Below the pieces are notes generated by a model that saw nothing but the letters and a program-made list of their open reading frames with translations, made no database searches and was not told where the DNA came from. A DNA stretch of 64,000 nt from Cristatella mucedo (lineage: Eukaryota > Bryozoa > Phylactolaemata > Cristatellidae), in contig WPIO01000185.1 in the NCBI GenBank assembly GCA_009760855.2, forward strand, positions 62,001 to 126,000, written 5' to 3'. This document shows, one piece after another, positions 10,205 through 21,559 of this stretch. Positions within the stretch are counted from its first letter, which is position 1. The number at the start of each line of letters is the position of its first letter. The translations under genes and the position numbers were made by a program.

Positions 10205-10491
10205 CTCATGAGCCTGCCTGTCGAAGCTTTTTCATTTATCACAGCACTTAGCGGGTCCGTACGATTCTTCCTTTGTGTGCTCATTCGTGCCGACACTGTG
10301 CACGCAGCCACTACACATATCTGCACGCTGACCTCGCGCTTGTCACCTATAAACATGCTACGCTTGTTTACATCGAGCACAATACCATTAGTTGCTTGAT
10401 CATGCTTCCTTTTCAGCAAATGTAAAGTTCCAAGAAAGAGATTAAGTTCTCTGAGAGCGCTATACAAATGTACTATTATTATTACTTTCGC
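10205..10491 (+). mobile_element. LINE-1 3' UTR and tail
   Basis: It starts within the last coding codons (AGCACTTAGCGGGTCCGTAC matches the AGCATTTAGTGGGTCCCTGT end of the 39363 copy), then the CTCATTCGTGCCGACACTGT 3' UTR block, a TTTTCAGCAAATGTAAAG block, the hairpin region and (ATT)4. The hairpin base pairs are partly decayed. Confidence 0.88.
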
Positions 10492-10918
10492 TCTGGTCAT
10501 CACAACGTGTCTCTATCCGACTTCAAAGCCACGGGATTAGTTAAGCCTTCAATTCCTCTGTTTCCAACGCCTGACAATTACTTACGACTGATTTCACATC
10601 ATACCCTCTCTCGATATCTGTTGAGCAAAGCTAACAACCCAGCACCTGTTCTTCGCCAGCATAGGCTCTGTCCTTGCGAACTGTTTTTTATGTGCTTAAG
10701 CCTGCACAAAATTGCAAATTTTGCCATTACTAACAGTCTCCGTGGATATGCTCAGCTGTGCTTTTCGCTTTCTCTTCGTAGCATGGTATTAAGTCTCTTG
10801 GCTACCGAAATCGTACACGAAGCTGCTTTAGCTTTTTATTGCACGATAGAAACTCTCCTGCGTAACGCCCACTAAATATGTGTGGCTTTTTTAGAGTCAC
10901 AGACGGAGATGCAGCATA
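10492..10918 (+). mobile_element. LINE-2 3' end, diverged
   Basis: 10750-10918 matches the LINE-2 end (CTTGGCTACCGAAATCGTAC, GAAACTCTCCTGCGTAACGC, GAGTCACAGACGGAGATGC). The preceding 250 bases follow on directly from the LINE-1 tail and may be the decayed RT C-terminus, but I could not align them. Confidence 0.7.
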
Positions 10919-11019
10919 ACACGACCAGCTCACTACCTTTGCGCTCGATTCACTGAGTCATAGTAGTTCTGTCACAGAAGATAGCGCTGTGCCATATTGC
11001 CGCCGCTTGATGGAAGTTT

Positions 11020-11196
11020 GCCATCTTGCCGAGTGCAGGAGGGAAGGATGGGCATACTTTTTTGCTGTAATTAGTAGAGATTACGTTGTATGCCTGATGG
11101 CCATCCTATGTATGCCGAAAGCTGCTATGGCTTTGAGTGCACTAGAGAAAACTTTGCGGCTCTGTGGATTTACAGATTGAGATACATTACATTCGT
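11020..11196 (+). mobile_element. LINE-2 3' end, second diverged copy
   Basis: GGCTTTGAGTGCACTAGAGA, AAAACTTTGCGG and GATTGAGATACATTACATT match the LINE-2 terminus in order. The nearby copy at 10492-10918 is in the same orientation, suggesting recurrent insertion in the same area rather than duplication because the two differ substantially. Confidence 0.65.
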
Positions 11197-11573
11197 GGGA
11201 TACTTAGAGATTTAACTCTCTTAATCGCGAAACTAATGCATTGCTATTATTATTGTCAATAGTATTTTGATTATGAATAGAAAATTGAGCAAATTAGTAC
11301 GCTAGTGTGTGACAGCTCCATTTATTTTTAAACGTTGTGCATTAAAAACTGTGTCATGGGTGGTTAATCAGCAAGGCAGATGAAGAAGCACGAGCCGGAG
11401 TATATACCTAGCCAGGATTGGGCAAGACATGAGTGCAGACCTCGACCTTGCCTGGGCAGGCTTTCATATTACGAACCGAGCTAGTGGATTTTTCCTCAAC
11501 CGTAGGGCTCCAGAAAAAGTAAGAACTCGAAAAGTAAATTACTGGAGATCCAGCAGCTGAGGGCTACTGACTT
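11197..11573. other. no recognisable gene
   Basis: AT-rich, with scattered ATT near 11240. No protein-like frame. Confidence 0.45.
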
Positions 11574-11685
11574 TACTTACCTTCCCTTTGCAGCAAATGT
11601 AAAGCGCCTAGAAAGAGATTAAGTTCTCTGTGGGCGCTTTATCAAGTGCAGTATTTAGATTATTATTATTATTATTATTACCTCG
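11574..11685 (+). mobile_element. LINE-1 3' tail, solo copy, hairpin well preserved
   Basis: CTTCCCTTTGCAGCAAATG, then AAAGCGCCTAGAAAGAGATT and GGGCGCTTTATCAAGTGC, (ATT)n to 11682. The outer stem AAAGCGCC/GGCGCTTT is perfect. Confidence 0.92.
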
Positions 11686-12236
11686 CCAGCCGTCGTCTGG
11701 ATGGTGGGTTGAAGTGGCCGTAGCCGGAGGTCAGCGATATGTTCCAGATCCCACGAACCCAGCTGCGAATACACACGGCAGCAGCAGTTTAGAGGGCAGC
11801 TGCTTGCTGGACCAGCTGAATCAAGGAAAGTCAGCTCCTTGCATAGTTCACTATCTATGCTTATAATATACATGTACAGATATGCTACTTCCCGCTTCGA
11901 CTTTTTCAGATTCATTCTATCGCGATTTTTTCAAATTTATCTTTTATTCATTAAAAGTTGATCGAGATAGTGAGAATAATACAGTGCCAGCTCGGTGGTC
12001 TGAGTCAATTATGCACCCCTGTAATACAATAAAAGTGAAATTACTGTACGTATGGACTGTAGACCTTGGTAATTGTGCAACTTCCCTCGCAAATCCTTCA
12101 ACTCCAGATTCAGCCGCTCGACCACTCCTTGTGTGCAAGCAAAAACCTTTTTCCAAAAAATCGGATGAGGTGAAACCAAGCCAGGCATTGTATTATCATC
12201 GAGCTAGTTGCACTATTTTCATTGGTTAGTGGTTGT
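11686..12236. other. no recognisable gene
   Basis: A 115-codon plus frame (11882-12229) has no family resemblance and continues toward the TG array. Nothing else seen. Confidence 0.45.
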
Positions 12237-12256
12237 GTGTAAGAACTTGTGTGTGT

Positions 12257-12316
<60 letters not shown>

Positions 12317-12363
12317 ATGTGTGCTTGTGTGCATGTGTGCATGTGTGCATGTGTGCATGTGTG

Positions 12364-12399
<36 letters not shown>

Positions 12400-12790
12400 C
12401 GCGCATATGTGCATGTGTGCATGTGTGCATGTGTGTGTGTGCGTGTCTGAAACTTGTGTGTGTGTGTGCGTGTGTCCGTGTCTGTGTGTCTGTGTGTCTG
12501 TGTATGTGTATGTATGTGTGTGTGTCTGTGTCTCTGTGTCTCTGTGTCTCTGTGTCTCTGTGTCTCTGTGTGTCTGTGTGTCTGTGTGTCTGTGTGTCTC
12601 TGTGTCTCTGTGTGTCTGTGTCTCTGTGTGTCTGTGTGTCTGTGTCTCTGTGTGTCTGTGTGTCTGTGTGTCTGTGTGTCTGTGTGTCTGTGTGTCTATG
12701 TGTGTGTCTGTGTGTGTGTCTGAGTGTGTGTGTGTCTGTGTGTGTCTGTGTGTGTGTCTGTGTGTGTGTATATATGTGTCTGTGTGTGTA
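12237..12790. repeat. Compound (TG)n, (TGTGCA)n and (TCTGTG)n array
   Basis: About 550 bases: pure TG from 12260, GTGTGCAT units at 12315-12368 and 12410-12435, then TGTGTCTC and TGTGTCTG units at 12520-12700. It generates long Cys/Val and His/Thr frames that are translation artefacts. The ordered sub-blocks show that variant units were amplified locally. Confidence 0.97.
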
Positions 12791-12804
12791 ACTAAATGTA
12801 TAGT

Positions 12805-13088
12805 AATAATGATATGATATTTGTAGCATCTACTATGTCTTATTTTCTCTTATATTGTCTAATATATTGGTTAATATGAGTATAGTGGTGATTAAAGGGG
12901 TGTTATTTCATGTCTAGAGGGCTCTAATAATGCTAAAAATGTATTTAGAGGTTCGTGAATGGGTTTTCTATGCTCTAACTAAAAAAATATTCTATTTATA
13001 AATAAAGGATCCTACTTGAAATTCGCTAAAATTCTCTTATCACGGTAGAATCTGGAGCCGATTAACCGCGATAAACGAGGGATGACTG
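12805..13088. mobile_element. Nonautonomous DNA transposon (TcMar-type MITE), one end preserved
   Basis: On the minus strand the right end reads CAGTCATCCCTCGTTTATCG, GCGGTTAATCGG, CTCCAGATTCTACCGTGATA, with TA at 13089-13090 as the expected target duplication. The interior contains AGTTAGAGCATAGAAAACCC and AGAGCCCTCTAGACATGAAA, TAACACCCC. I recognise this arrangement from memory as a short mariner/Tigger-like element widespread in fish and other aquatic animals. No transposase is encoded. The other terminal inverted repeat is missing; the element abuts the TG array at 12790. Family name not assigned because no search could be run. Confidence 0.78.
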
Positions 13089-13090
13089 TA

Positions 13091-13584
13091 TTTAACTCAC
13101 TTGATTTTTTCAACACCTCACATTGGGTCCTGTAAGCCTTCCTTACCGAACGGCTGAATGTAGTGCTGCTGCGGTTGGTCGTATGTTCTAGCTGATGCCT
13201 TGAACTTTACAGATCATTATTTCGTTGCATCTATGTGTGCCATGGTCTTATTTTGAGGATTATGTAAGTATTGGCAATGGCACATACCGAAATTCCCAAA
13301 AGTATTTAGCCCAGTTATTAGCTCTTGAATCCTGCACCGTTTCTTCGAGGCAGCAGTAGGATAAAAAATTTGCAAACAATTTGAAGCGTTAAATCCTCTG
13401 AGCCATTTAATCTGGGTTACTAGCTTCGTGGGTCGCATGGGAGGTGTGCAGTAAGGGCCAGCACCAGTCCCAGGCCAGCACCAGGGGCTCAGGCAAACCA
13501 GCTGCGATTGAGGCATGATAGGCACTTCTGCTGCATCATCCTACTTTATCACTTCCACCACTTGGCTACCCAGAGACAGAACCT
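13091..13584. other. no recognisable gene
   Basis: The minus frame 13217-13525 (102 codons) shows no recognisable domain. Composition is ordinary and CpG-poor. Confidence 0.45.
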
Positions 13585-13785
13585 TAAGAATAATTGTAAT
13601 AATAGCAACACATTTGCATTGCACCCTCAGAGAGCTTAATCTCTTTCTAGGCACTTTAAATATGTTGCAAAAGAAGCATGATCGAATGGTTAGTGGCAGC
13701 ATGCTCAATGTCAACAAACATAGCATGGCTAGAGGCGAGATGCACAGGGTAAACATGCAAACTTGCCTCTTCATTCTTCATCATC
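13585..13785 (-). mobile_element. LINE-1 3' UTR and tail, diverged
   Basis: Minus strand: the 3' UTR block with ATGCTGCCACTAACCATTCG, GATCATGCTTCTTTTGC, a decayed hairpin (AAAGTGCCTAGAAAGAGATT, then GAGGGTGCAATGCAAATG) and a degenerate A/T-rich tail. It belongs to the subfamily with the CCACTAACCATTGGATC block also seen at 51526 and 57668. Confidence 0.82.
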
Positions 13786-13900
13786 GGCTTACTCAAGCAG
13801 TGCTTACATTTATGATTAAAATATAATATAGTATGGAACAGCAAGATGCCAAAAATCAAAGTAACCTACTGCAGTACGTTAATTGACCTTTAAGTTATAT

Positions 13901-14035
<135 letters not shown>

Positions 14036-14283
14036 GTGCATGCATGCGTGTGTGCGGATGGGTGGGTAGCCGTCAGACTTCATCGCATGTAAAAAGTGAA
14101 TATATGGCTGAATCTAGAGAAACATCCAGAGAGTAAATAGCTTGGAAGTGGTCTTGCTAGACAGTTAGGTAGTAGCTTGCCCCAGAGAAGTCAACAGGCG
14201 GAAATAATCGTGAGTGCTACAGTTTATGACCCCCGGAGCAAAATATTTTGTCATCGCCACTTTTTAAAATTAAAGAATGCGAT

Positions 14284-14424
14284 AACTGATGTGCTGCAGT
14301 GGTTTAGCCGAGTGGTTAAGGTGCTGGGCCAACCAAGGTCTGGCCGAGGTCGTGGACTCGAGCCGAGTGGTATTTGTGAAGTGCCTGGATAGAGATTAAG
14401 TTCTCTCAGGGGGCTATACAAATG

Positions 14425-14427
<3 letters not shown>
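14284..14427 (+). mobile_element. SINE-2 (tRNA-derived head, LINE-1-like tail)
   Basis: The tRNA-like A box TTTAGCCGAGTGGTTAAGG (14302-14320) resembles the conserved class II (Ser/Leu) tRNA form. The B box is GGACTCGAGCC (14353-14363). The tail GAAGTGCCTGGATAGAGATT, AAGTTCTCTCAGGGGGCTAT, ACAAATGAAT matches the LINE-1 hairpin. It runs straight into an (AT)n array. Confidence 0.88.

Positions 14428-14494
<67 letters not shown>
14428..14494. repeat. (AT)n microsatellite, tail of the preceding SINE-2
   Basis: Continuous AT beginning at the SINE-2 terminus. Confidence 0.95.
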
Positions 14495-14496
<2 letters not shown>

Positions 14497-14774
14497 CATT
14501 AAGAGAACCTTAGAGCACGAGCAGGCTGAAAAAAGGAGGAAGTTCAGCTAGGCACTAAGGAGCCAAGCCATGGCAACCACTGTGGATCCGAGTGAGAATT
14601 TTGCTCCATATCTGTTAATTAAACCAAGAGCTATGAGGAGATATATGACATAGTTTATTGGATTTAGAATTCAACTTTATGAAGCTATTTATCACCCACT
14701 GCAGAAGCTGAATGACTTTTTCGGATGCCCTGCAAACCCCACGTTATAGTAGTCCAGTCTAGGCACAACTACGG

Positions 14775-15215
<441 letters not shown>

Positions 15216-16089
15216 TCCCTAATGCAGGACAGCTATCTAACACAACGGAAGCTTCTACTGAGTAAAACATATATGCATGCAGCAACCGCCGGAGAGGAAA
15301 CTAACTAAATTAGGAGAACTTACCACACAAAAGCATCTCTAATTAGAAGAGCAAACTTCCTTTGTTCAACCCTTGGTTCAGAGTTTTGTATAAGGAGTTC
15401 TTGACATTGGCATGTCTGAAATTCCTGGACCCCTCGAAATGGTCTTTGTCTAAGTAAAAAGTGTAAGATATCAGAGGACCTGTGAGGCCTGGAGTAATGT
15501 GGCTTAATGAAGTTATATAAAGTAGCAGCATGTGAATCTAGTGCCATTCCAAAATCTGCCACACCTCGGGTCTGTCTCTATGCCCAAGCACAACTGCCAC
15601 AGTAAAAGATATCTGGGAGTCCACCTCAGTGAATGCACATAAAGTGCCAGCATGTAACATGAATCTCAGGAAATAAGTCACCGGGTAGTACGAAAAAGCA
15701 TTTACTTGCACTCACATTGTGAAGTCTCACTCAGCTAGTATCATATGAAAAACCAACGAAACTGAAAACTAACTCTATTCATGTTGGTACAAATATGTGC
15801 AAAGGGTCACACAAATTTTGCCCTAGGATTCATGTGGGAGACATAGAATGGCGATCTTTGATGACCAGGATAGCAGTTAGAATGGCAGGCAAATAGCAGC
15901 CTCCAGCTGCCGGCCGCAGGGGTGGGGGGCAGCACTGTTACTGGAAGCATCCATCAAGAAATCGGGGAACAACCAGCGTGCGTATGTCTGAGGGCACAGC
16001 GCTCTTCTCTGCACTTAGCCATGCATCTCAGCAGCCTTTATTTAAGTGTACCCTTTACCCTTTTCCACATCCTTCTTGCTAGCTCCTTT
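15216..16089. other. Unassigned; possible decayed coding sequence at 15320-15562 (minus)
   Basis: Two overlapping minus-strand frames (15320-15562, 80 codons; 15343-15531, 62 codons) read protein-like segments such as LYNFIKPHYSRPHRSSDILH and SHITPGLTGPLISYTFYL. They could be two frames of one broken gene or transposon, but I do not recognise the family. The rest of the interval shows nothing. Confidence 0.35.
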
Positions 16090-16091
16090 GA

Positions 16092-16330
16092 GCTGCGGTG
16101 GCACATTCGGTAAGGTCATTGGTTTTCACGACCTCGGAACCGAGGTCGTGGGTTCGAATCCTGCGAATAGCAATTCTTCTTTATCGATGCTGCAAGCGGT
16201 GGTCGTAGCCCTAAAGGCTTCTCTGTTGCTACACAAAAGAGGCTGCTAAATCAGCTGGCATTTTTTGCCCCAGTCAGCCGACCTTGAAGCCATAAGAGGT
16301 TTAGTTCTCTTAGAGTACCACACGAATGTC
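16092..16330 (+). mobile_element. SINE-1, complete-looking copy with LINE-like tail
   Basis: A tRNA-like head (GAGCTGCGGTGGCACATTCG, GTAAGGTCATTGG) with a self-complementary CGACCTCGGAACCGAGGTCG arm and B box GGTTCGAATCCTG (16153-16165). The SINE-1 body follows (GATGCTGCAAGCGGTGGTCG, TACACAAAAGAGGCTGC, TAAATCAGCT), then 16287-16330 AAGAGGTTTAGTTCTCTTAG, AGTACCACACGAATG, which resembles the LINE/SINE-2 hairpin tail. This is the only SINE-1 copy here where I could see such a tail attached; it could instead be an older neighbouring insertion. Confidence 0.85.
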
Positions 16331-16555
16331 ATTTGTACCACTACTTATGTTGATATTTCGCAGACCATCCTGCTCTTCCCCAGTGCATGCCTACTGAAAG
16401 GCATATGATTGCAAGTGCGCTACATAGCAGCTTCCACAATCGAGTCCTCAGATAAAGGTCAGCTGATCCAACAGCAGCTCTTGTGCAGTGGCACAAAGAG
16501 CTTGGCAGCTATCAGTCCGCTTGCAGTTGCTGCTGCAATGAAGCATCGCTGTCGT

Positions 16556-16616
16556 ACTTCAGGCCTCGAACCTACGACCTGAATCGTAAAGAGTGACCAC
16601 ATTTGATCCCTGAGCT
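16556..16616 (-). mobile_element. tRNA-derived SINE head, degraded
   Basis: On the minus strand a TTAGCTCAGGGATCAAATGT A-box-like segment and a GTAGGTTCGAGGCCTG B box at the usual spacing. The body is unrecognisable. Confidence 0.5.
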
Positions 16617-18684
16617 AAGGTGCAGGGGGGGGGGAGGAGGGCCCCGAAGGGCTCGAAGGTGGCAAGCACACAGCCTCTCTCGACATGCTGTGTCAGTCCT
16701 TGCAGACCGATCGGCAGAGCAATAGGCAGAGCTTGCTCGACTGACCTCGAAGCCAGTTAATAGTGAGTCGCGAATGCTGCCTCGATACATGCAGATCCAG
16801 CCCCTACAGCAGTGCACTGCAGCAGCAGCAACAAGTAACACCCAGTTTAATATGACAAGCCTGTGCTGCTGTAGAAGCAGACCAGTAGCCACAGAGAGGT
16901 GCATGCATTCGGCGCCGGGCGAAGCACGCTTCGAAGCCTAACCTGCTGCATACTATCGCGCGAGCTAAGCTTTCTAAGCCCTCTGAAAATCAGCTATGAC
17001 ATATCCGGTTTGCAGAATCATCATAACATAGAGCCGGCAATAATCTTTAGCACTGCATCAATCTAACCGCTTGAGTGACACGAGTAATCTCTACTAGCGC
17101 TTTCATCAGGAACAGGAGGAAGGTCTTTTTTTCATTTAGAAGCATCTTAACCTCACAGCTGCTACATCGATGTCACTGATTCCACTGATGCCACCGTTAG
17201 CTGCCACCACGAGAAACCTCTGCTCCAGCTGCTGACGCTGCAGCTGCCCGTGGTTCTCCTTGTAGCTTGAGCTGCAGCCAAAGCAGCTGAGGCGGCCGTA
17301 CCTGCTGCAGGGTCGCTGCTGCTGCTGCCGCCACTGCTGCTACGGGGTTGCAGCATCGATGTATGTGCTTATGAAGGTGCCACGGCGACAATGCTCCTGG
17401 TATATTTGTACCAAAAGGAATTTTTCTGCCGGGCACAACTTCTGAAGGTTGGTCCAAAAGGAGTGGTATTGCAACCTCTCGCCCATGATGGGTAGGCTGA
17501 ATTTTGGCAATATACATCCTGCTTTAACTGGTAAGCATTCTGCTGCAAAGAGTCGAGAAGGCCTCAATTCCTGTCGGAAAAGCAGCAAGAGCAGTAGTGG
17601 TCCAAACAGCCAGCCTGATCCCTGGGAACAGTGCCATTCGACGAACTATGTGTCAAGCCACACATATGCTTAGCCGTTGTCTTATTATCAACGACTATTA
17701 GAGGTTTAGAAAGCATCTGTTTCACGGGTTGGTTACCATAGAGAGTACTATTACTGTATATTTTTGGGATTTAACTAACTTACCGGCTATGGCTGCTGCC
17801 TGCCACCCCTGCTATTGCTGCTGCTGCAATTGCCTGCCACCCCTGCTGCTGCTGCTTCGGCAGCAAAGAATAGCTTTCAGAAGACTTCGATTTGTTGCCA
17901 GATATGCATTTGCAACCTAGCCATCGCTGTTCGACTGTTACCAAGGAGACAGTGCTCCTGTCAATTAGAGAGAGAATCGTAAATCTGTCACAATCTTGAA
18001 AAATCCTTTCATTAGATTCTGGTGCCACCCGAGACCCTGTCAAATCCTAGGTCTGCAGCCAGTAGCAGCAGCTGGCACAATAGCACCCGGACGGCCATCT
18101 GGGCATTCCAGGGCCAGCCACTTGGTAGTATGCTGATCCCTGGGCATACTGGAAATGCTGTTGGCCTGCCACTGCTGTATGCATGCCATTCGCCCACGCA
18201 GCTTAAAAACCGAGCAGACCGAGCTGGTCTTTCGTGCAGCATGCTAATCGAATTTGCCTCTACCGCCGGCATGTAAGTGTGAGAACAGGCAACCCGGGCA
18301 TGAGGGATCCATCCAGTGCTTAGGCCAGCTGTCGGGATTGCAGCAAACTGGGGGAGGCGTGGCACCCAGCTGCCGTGCTTGAGGCCACTTTGGTTCACTC
18401 CTGCTGCTGCTGCTGGCTCAGCCAACGTGAGGGGTACCTAAGCAGCTAGATCGTGGGTCAAGATTAGGGAACCATACACAGAACATTCTGCACCTGCGAT
18501 TGCTATCAAGGAGCTTGCCTTCTAGAGGCTTCTGCTCGGTGCCAGATACACATCTTGCTGGTCGTGTCTAAGCACATGTCTAAATACTGCAAGCAATCTC
18601 GAGATCGCCTCCAACATGCGTGCTCTCTTCTCCATCTGGCTCTCCTCCTCTCTCCCACTGTCTAGCGCTCTTTCTCCCACTCAC
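16617..18684. other. CTG/CAG-rich unannotated stretch
   Basis: Triplet clusters occur at 17225-17345 and 17800-17850, with a G run near 16625. Frames rich in Ala/Ser/Gln on several strands follow from the triplets. The longest (18012-18425 minus, 137 codons) has no recognisable domain and overlaps a plus-strand frame. No repeat family recognised apart from a possible SINE-like B box near 18450. Confidence 0.4.
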
Positions 18685-18714
18685 TTTTTCTCTCTCTCTC
18701 TCTCTCTCTCACCC

Positions 18715-18794
<80 letters not shown>

Positions 18795-18877
18795 TGTGTG
18801 TTTCTCTGTATCTCTCTGTCTCTGTCTCTCTCCCTGCCTCTCTCTGTCTCTCTCCCTGCCTCTCTCTGTCTCTGTCT

Positions 18878-18923
<46 letters not shown>

Positions 18924-19040
18924 CTCTCTCCCCTCTCTCTCCTCTCTCTCCTCTCTCTCTCTCTCTCTCTCCTCTCTCTCCTCCTCGTCGCACCCTCTCT
19001 CCCCACCTCTCCCGTCTCTCTTCTTCTCTCCTCTCTCTCA

Positions 19041-19080
<40 letters not shown>

Positions 19081-19094
19081 CTCCTCTCTCTCTC

Positions 19095-19184
<90 letters not shown>

Positions 19185-19201
19185 CCTCACACTCTCTCTC
19201 T
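18685..19201. repeat. (CT)n array with TG and CCT variants
   Basis: About 520 bases: pure CT, a (TG)12 block near 18778-18802, CCTCTCTC variants through 19090, then more than 100 bases of pure CT. The Ser/Leu and Arg/Glu frames across it are artefacts. Confidence 0.97.
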
Positions 19202-19394
19202 CAGCAGCGGCTCAAATAACATGTTAAATCTGTGCGCACTGTTCCAGAATGGCCTTGCAGTAAAGGACCGCATCGGCTCCACTGTCGTCTACCTAGTTCG
19301 AACAATGTAAGGTTGTAGAAATGTGTGGTCCGTTGGAATATGAACAGCACAGACAAACTGATCCAGACATTTTTGACATTCTGTCTAGACTTTG

Positions 19395-19985
19395 TGACTC
19401 ACTACTCCGCAGGTCTCCCTGCCTGTGCAATACGAGGCTTACATTAGGTACGAAACTCCACAGCTAGGCCTTTCTGTCGTTGCAACTGCAAGGTTAAACC
19501 ACATTTCATATTCATGCACATGCTCGCCAAAAAGCAGTACATCGACTTCGAGGTTCTGTCTTTCGCTGTTAGGCCTTTTCATTCTATTGCTTCAGCATAA
19601 CTCCCAAAGAAAAATACTTCCTCTCTAGGATTCGCATTGTATCACCAGCTCTACTGACTCGTGTCGTTTAGCTGTGCCTCTGACAAACCTCAGATCCTTT
19701 AGAGACAGTGCCTTCACTTCCTATGCCTCGAAAACTGCAACTCACTACCAACTGACATCAGATCCCCAACTTAAAGACATTTAAGAAGAAGCAATTACCT
19801 GCCGGTTTCTCACAGCATTTACTCTGTCTGCTGATGTGAAATGCGTTGCATGCTCAAGCAAGAGAAGAGTTAAATTTATGGATTATATCGCTAACCAGTC
19901 GATATGATGTCATTACAGCACATGTAAAGTGATTAAAAGAGATTTAGTTCTCTTACGGTGGGATAAAAATGAGCATTATTAATGT
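19395..19985 (+). mobile_element. LINE-1 copy, old, RT C-terminus to tail
   Basis: CTCCCTGCCTGTGCAATACG recalls the GLPACAIRRLQLVQ segment, and TTCATTCTATTGCTTCAGC with CAAACCTCAGATCCTTTAGAG matches later coding sequence, but many indels remove any long frame. It ends with AAAGAGATTTAGTTCTCTTA and an AGCATTATTAATG tail. Confidence 0.72.
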
Positions 19986-20022
19986 TACATCAAATTTCTA
20001 ATGGGCACATATGCTTTACGTG

Positions 20023-20028
<6 letters not shown>

Positions 20029-20055
<27 letters not shown>

Positions 20056-20110
20056 AAAATTAAATTAAAATATACGCTCAAGTCCACATATATATATATA
20101 TATATATATA
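20029..20110. repeat. Two (TA)n blocks
   Basis: 20029-20054 and 20087-20110, separated by 33 bases of AT-rich sequence. Confidence 0.9.
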
Positions 20111-21244
20111 CGCATTTATGCATGCATATGTTTGCGTTTGTACATGTCAGTATCTCGTCTTATAAGCTTGCCTCCTAAAGCACCATTCTCGGATATTTCT
20201 GCGCAGTTGTGTGCCTGCACAGGATTTTCCATTGCTAAGATGCTTCGCAGCCCAGCTCACTCTAAATATACATGCGCAATGTCTAAAAATGGATTTCTCT
20301 GCAAAATCCCTCTCACACCTTGCTGTTTTCACTTCGGGAATGTCATGCATGCACTTCATAAACACGCTAAGCGCTCGTGCAGTGCACTGAGGGGCTGTGT
20401 CACCGGTGCACTGCAAGTACTGACAAGGCACAAGACACTCCAGTTTGTCATCCCACTGGTGCACACACGGCTGCTGCCAATATAGAGCTCGCTTTGCAGC
20501 CTTTGGAGAATTGGGCTTTAATCAGATCTTCTTAATAGACTGTATGCTCAACTACGTAGCCCAGCAGCAAAAGAGGAACTTCGCAGGACCACTAACTTCA
20601 AAGCGTCCCCCAACTCCATAGGCCTGTTGATTTCTGCTTTCAGCAGTGTACAATACAAGTTCGTGCTGGAAAAGCGTGCACCGTGGCGAGCTTAAAACTA
20701 ACAACGAGGTTCACAACAAAAGCTTGGACGAGATTCGAGTCCAATCTTGCCAGCAGCTGGCTGCACTGACGTGGAGCCTCCCTCCCTGCCCCCTGCCCTC
20801 CACGAGGACCCTGCTCACCCTGCTGAGAGTGGTTGCTAAGAGGGAGTCTGGGGCGAGGTGGAGGTAGAGGCTCTCCTAGAAAGTTCTTAGCCTAAATTCT
20901 TGATGACCTTGAAGTGCTTATTTACACACGAGAGCCACTAGGTCTCACTTAGTCCAGCTATGAGGAGCTTGCACTTCACGACCCAGGTCGGTGTGTGTCA
21001 CTTGAGTTCTACTGCATGCAATTCATTAGTCAGCCCCCCCCCCCAGCTTCGAGAATGTAAAAATAGCCGCCAATGCTCTCCTGCAGCTATGCAAAAGAAT
21101 CGACTGAATCGACCCAGATCACTTTCCAGCTAGACGTGTGGGAGACGTGCAATGATGTGTGGCCTTGCACAGGTGCACAACCACTCGTCTCTAGTTTTCA
21201 GATAATTTCGCGTGTGAAACAAGCTTTAAAATATGAAACCTTAA
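20111..21244. other. no recognisable gene; possible decayed SINE near 20940-21100
   Basis: Frames at 20132-20485 (plus) and 20147-20464 (minus) overlap antisense and lack domains. CTTCACGACCCAGGTCGGTG near 20971 and AATAGCCGCCAATGCTCTCC near 21064 vaguely follow the SINE-1 order, too weak to call. An 11-base C run lies near 21037. Confidence 0.35.
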
Positions 21245-21350
21245 GGGCATGCCATGCAATCGGATTTACGAAAAAAATACCCACCAGGGCCAGGATTGAA
21301 CTTGAGGTTGTCACGAATACCAGCTTACCACTTTGCTAGATAATCCGTGG
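21245..21350 (-). mobile_element. tRNA-derived SINE head, degraded
   Basis: Minus strand: AGCAAAGTGGTAAGCTGG (A-box region), GTGACAACCTCAAGTTCAAT (B-box region), CCTGGCCCTGGTGG. Spacing fits a SINE head; the sequence is strongly decayed. Confidence 0.45.
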
Positions 21351-21559
21351 AGTTGAAAACTTGCACAACAGCTTTGCAGTTCCGACGAGTTTGGTTTAAA
21401 ATGGACCGTTGAAAGTCGTGATGCTTTATCATCTTGAACGCCGATCCAGTCGTTTAAAGACTGAAGCTTGAGAGGCTTTTTTTCCTTTCAGGCTATTTGC
21501 TGCCCTTGGATCATCGGAACTGACTTTTCAGCCGAGCCATTGTCGATGGCGTACAGCCA

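Noticed and set aside
12110-12829. A 239-codon His/Thr-rich frame and its Cys/Val-rich partners on the other strand
   Set aside because: All are translations of the TG/TCTG array in different frames; no non-repetitive coding sequence.
18012-18425. A 137-codon minus-strand frame
   Set aside because: Overlaps a plus-strand frame and is rich in residues expected from CTG/CAG triplets; no motif.
20147-20485. Overlapping frames of 105 and 117 codons
   Set aside because: Opposite strands of the same DNA with no motif on either.
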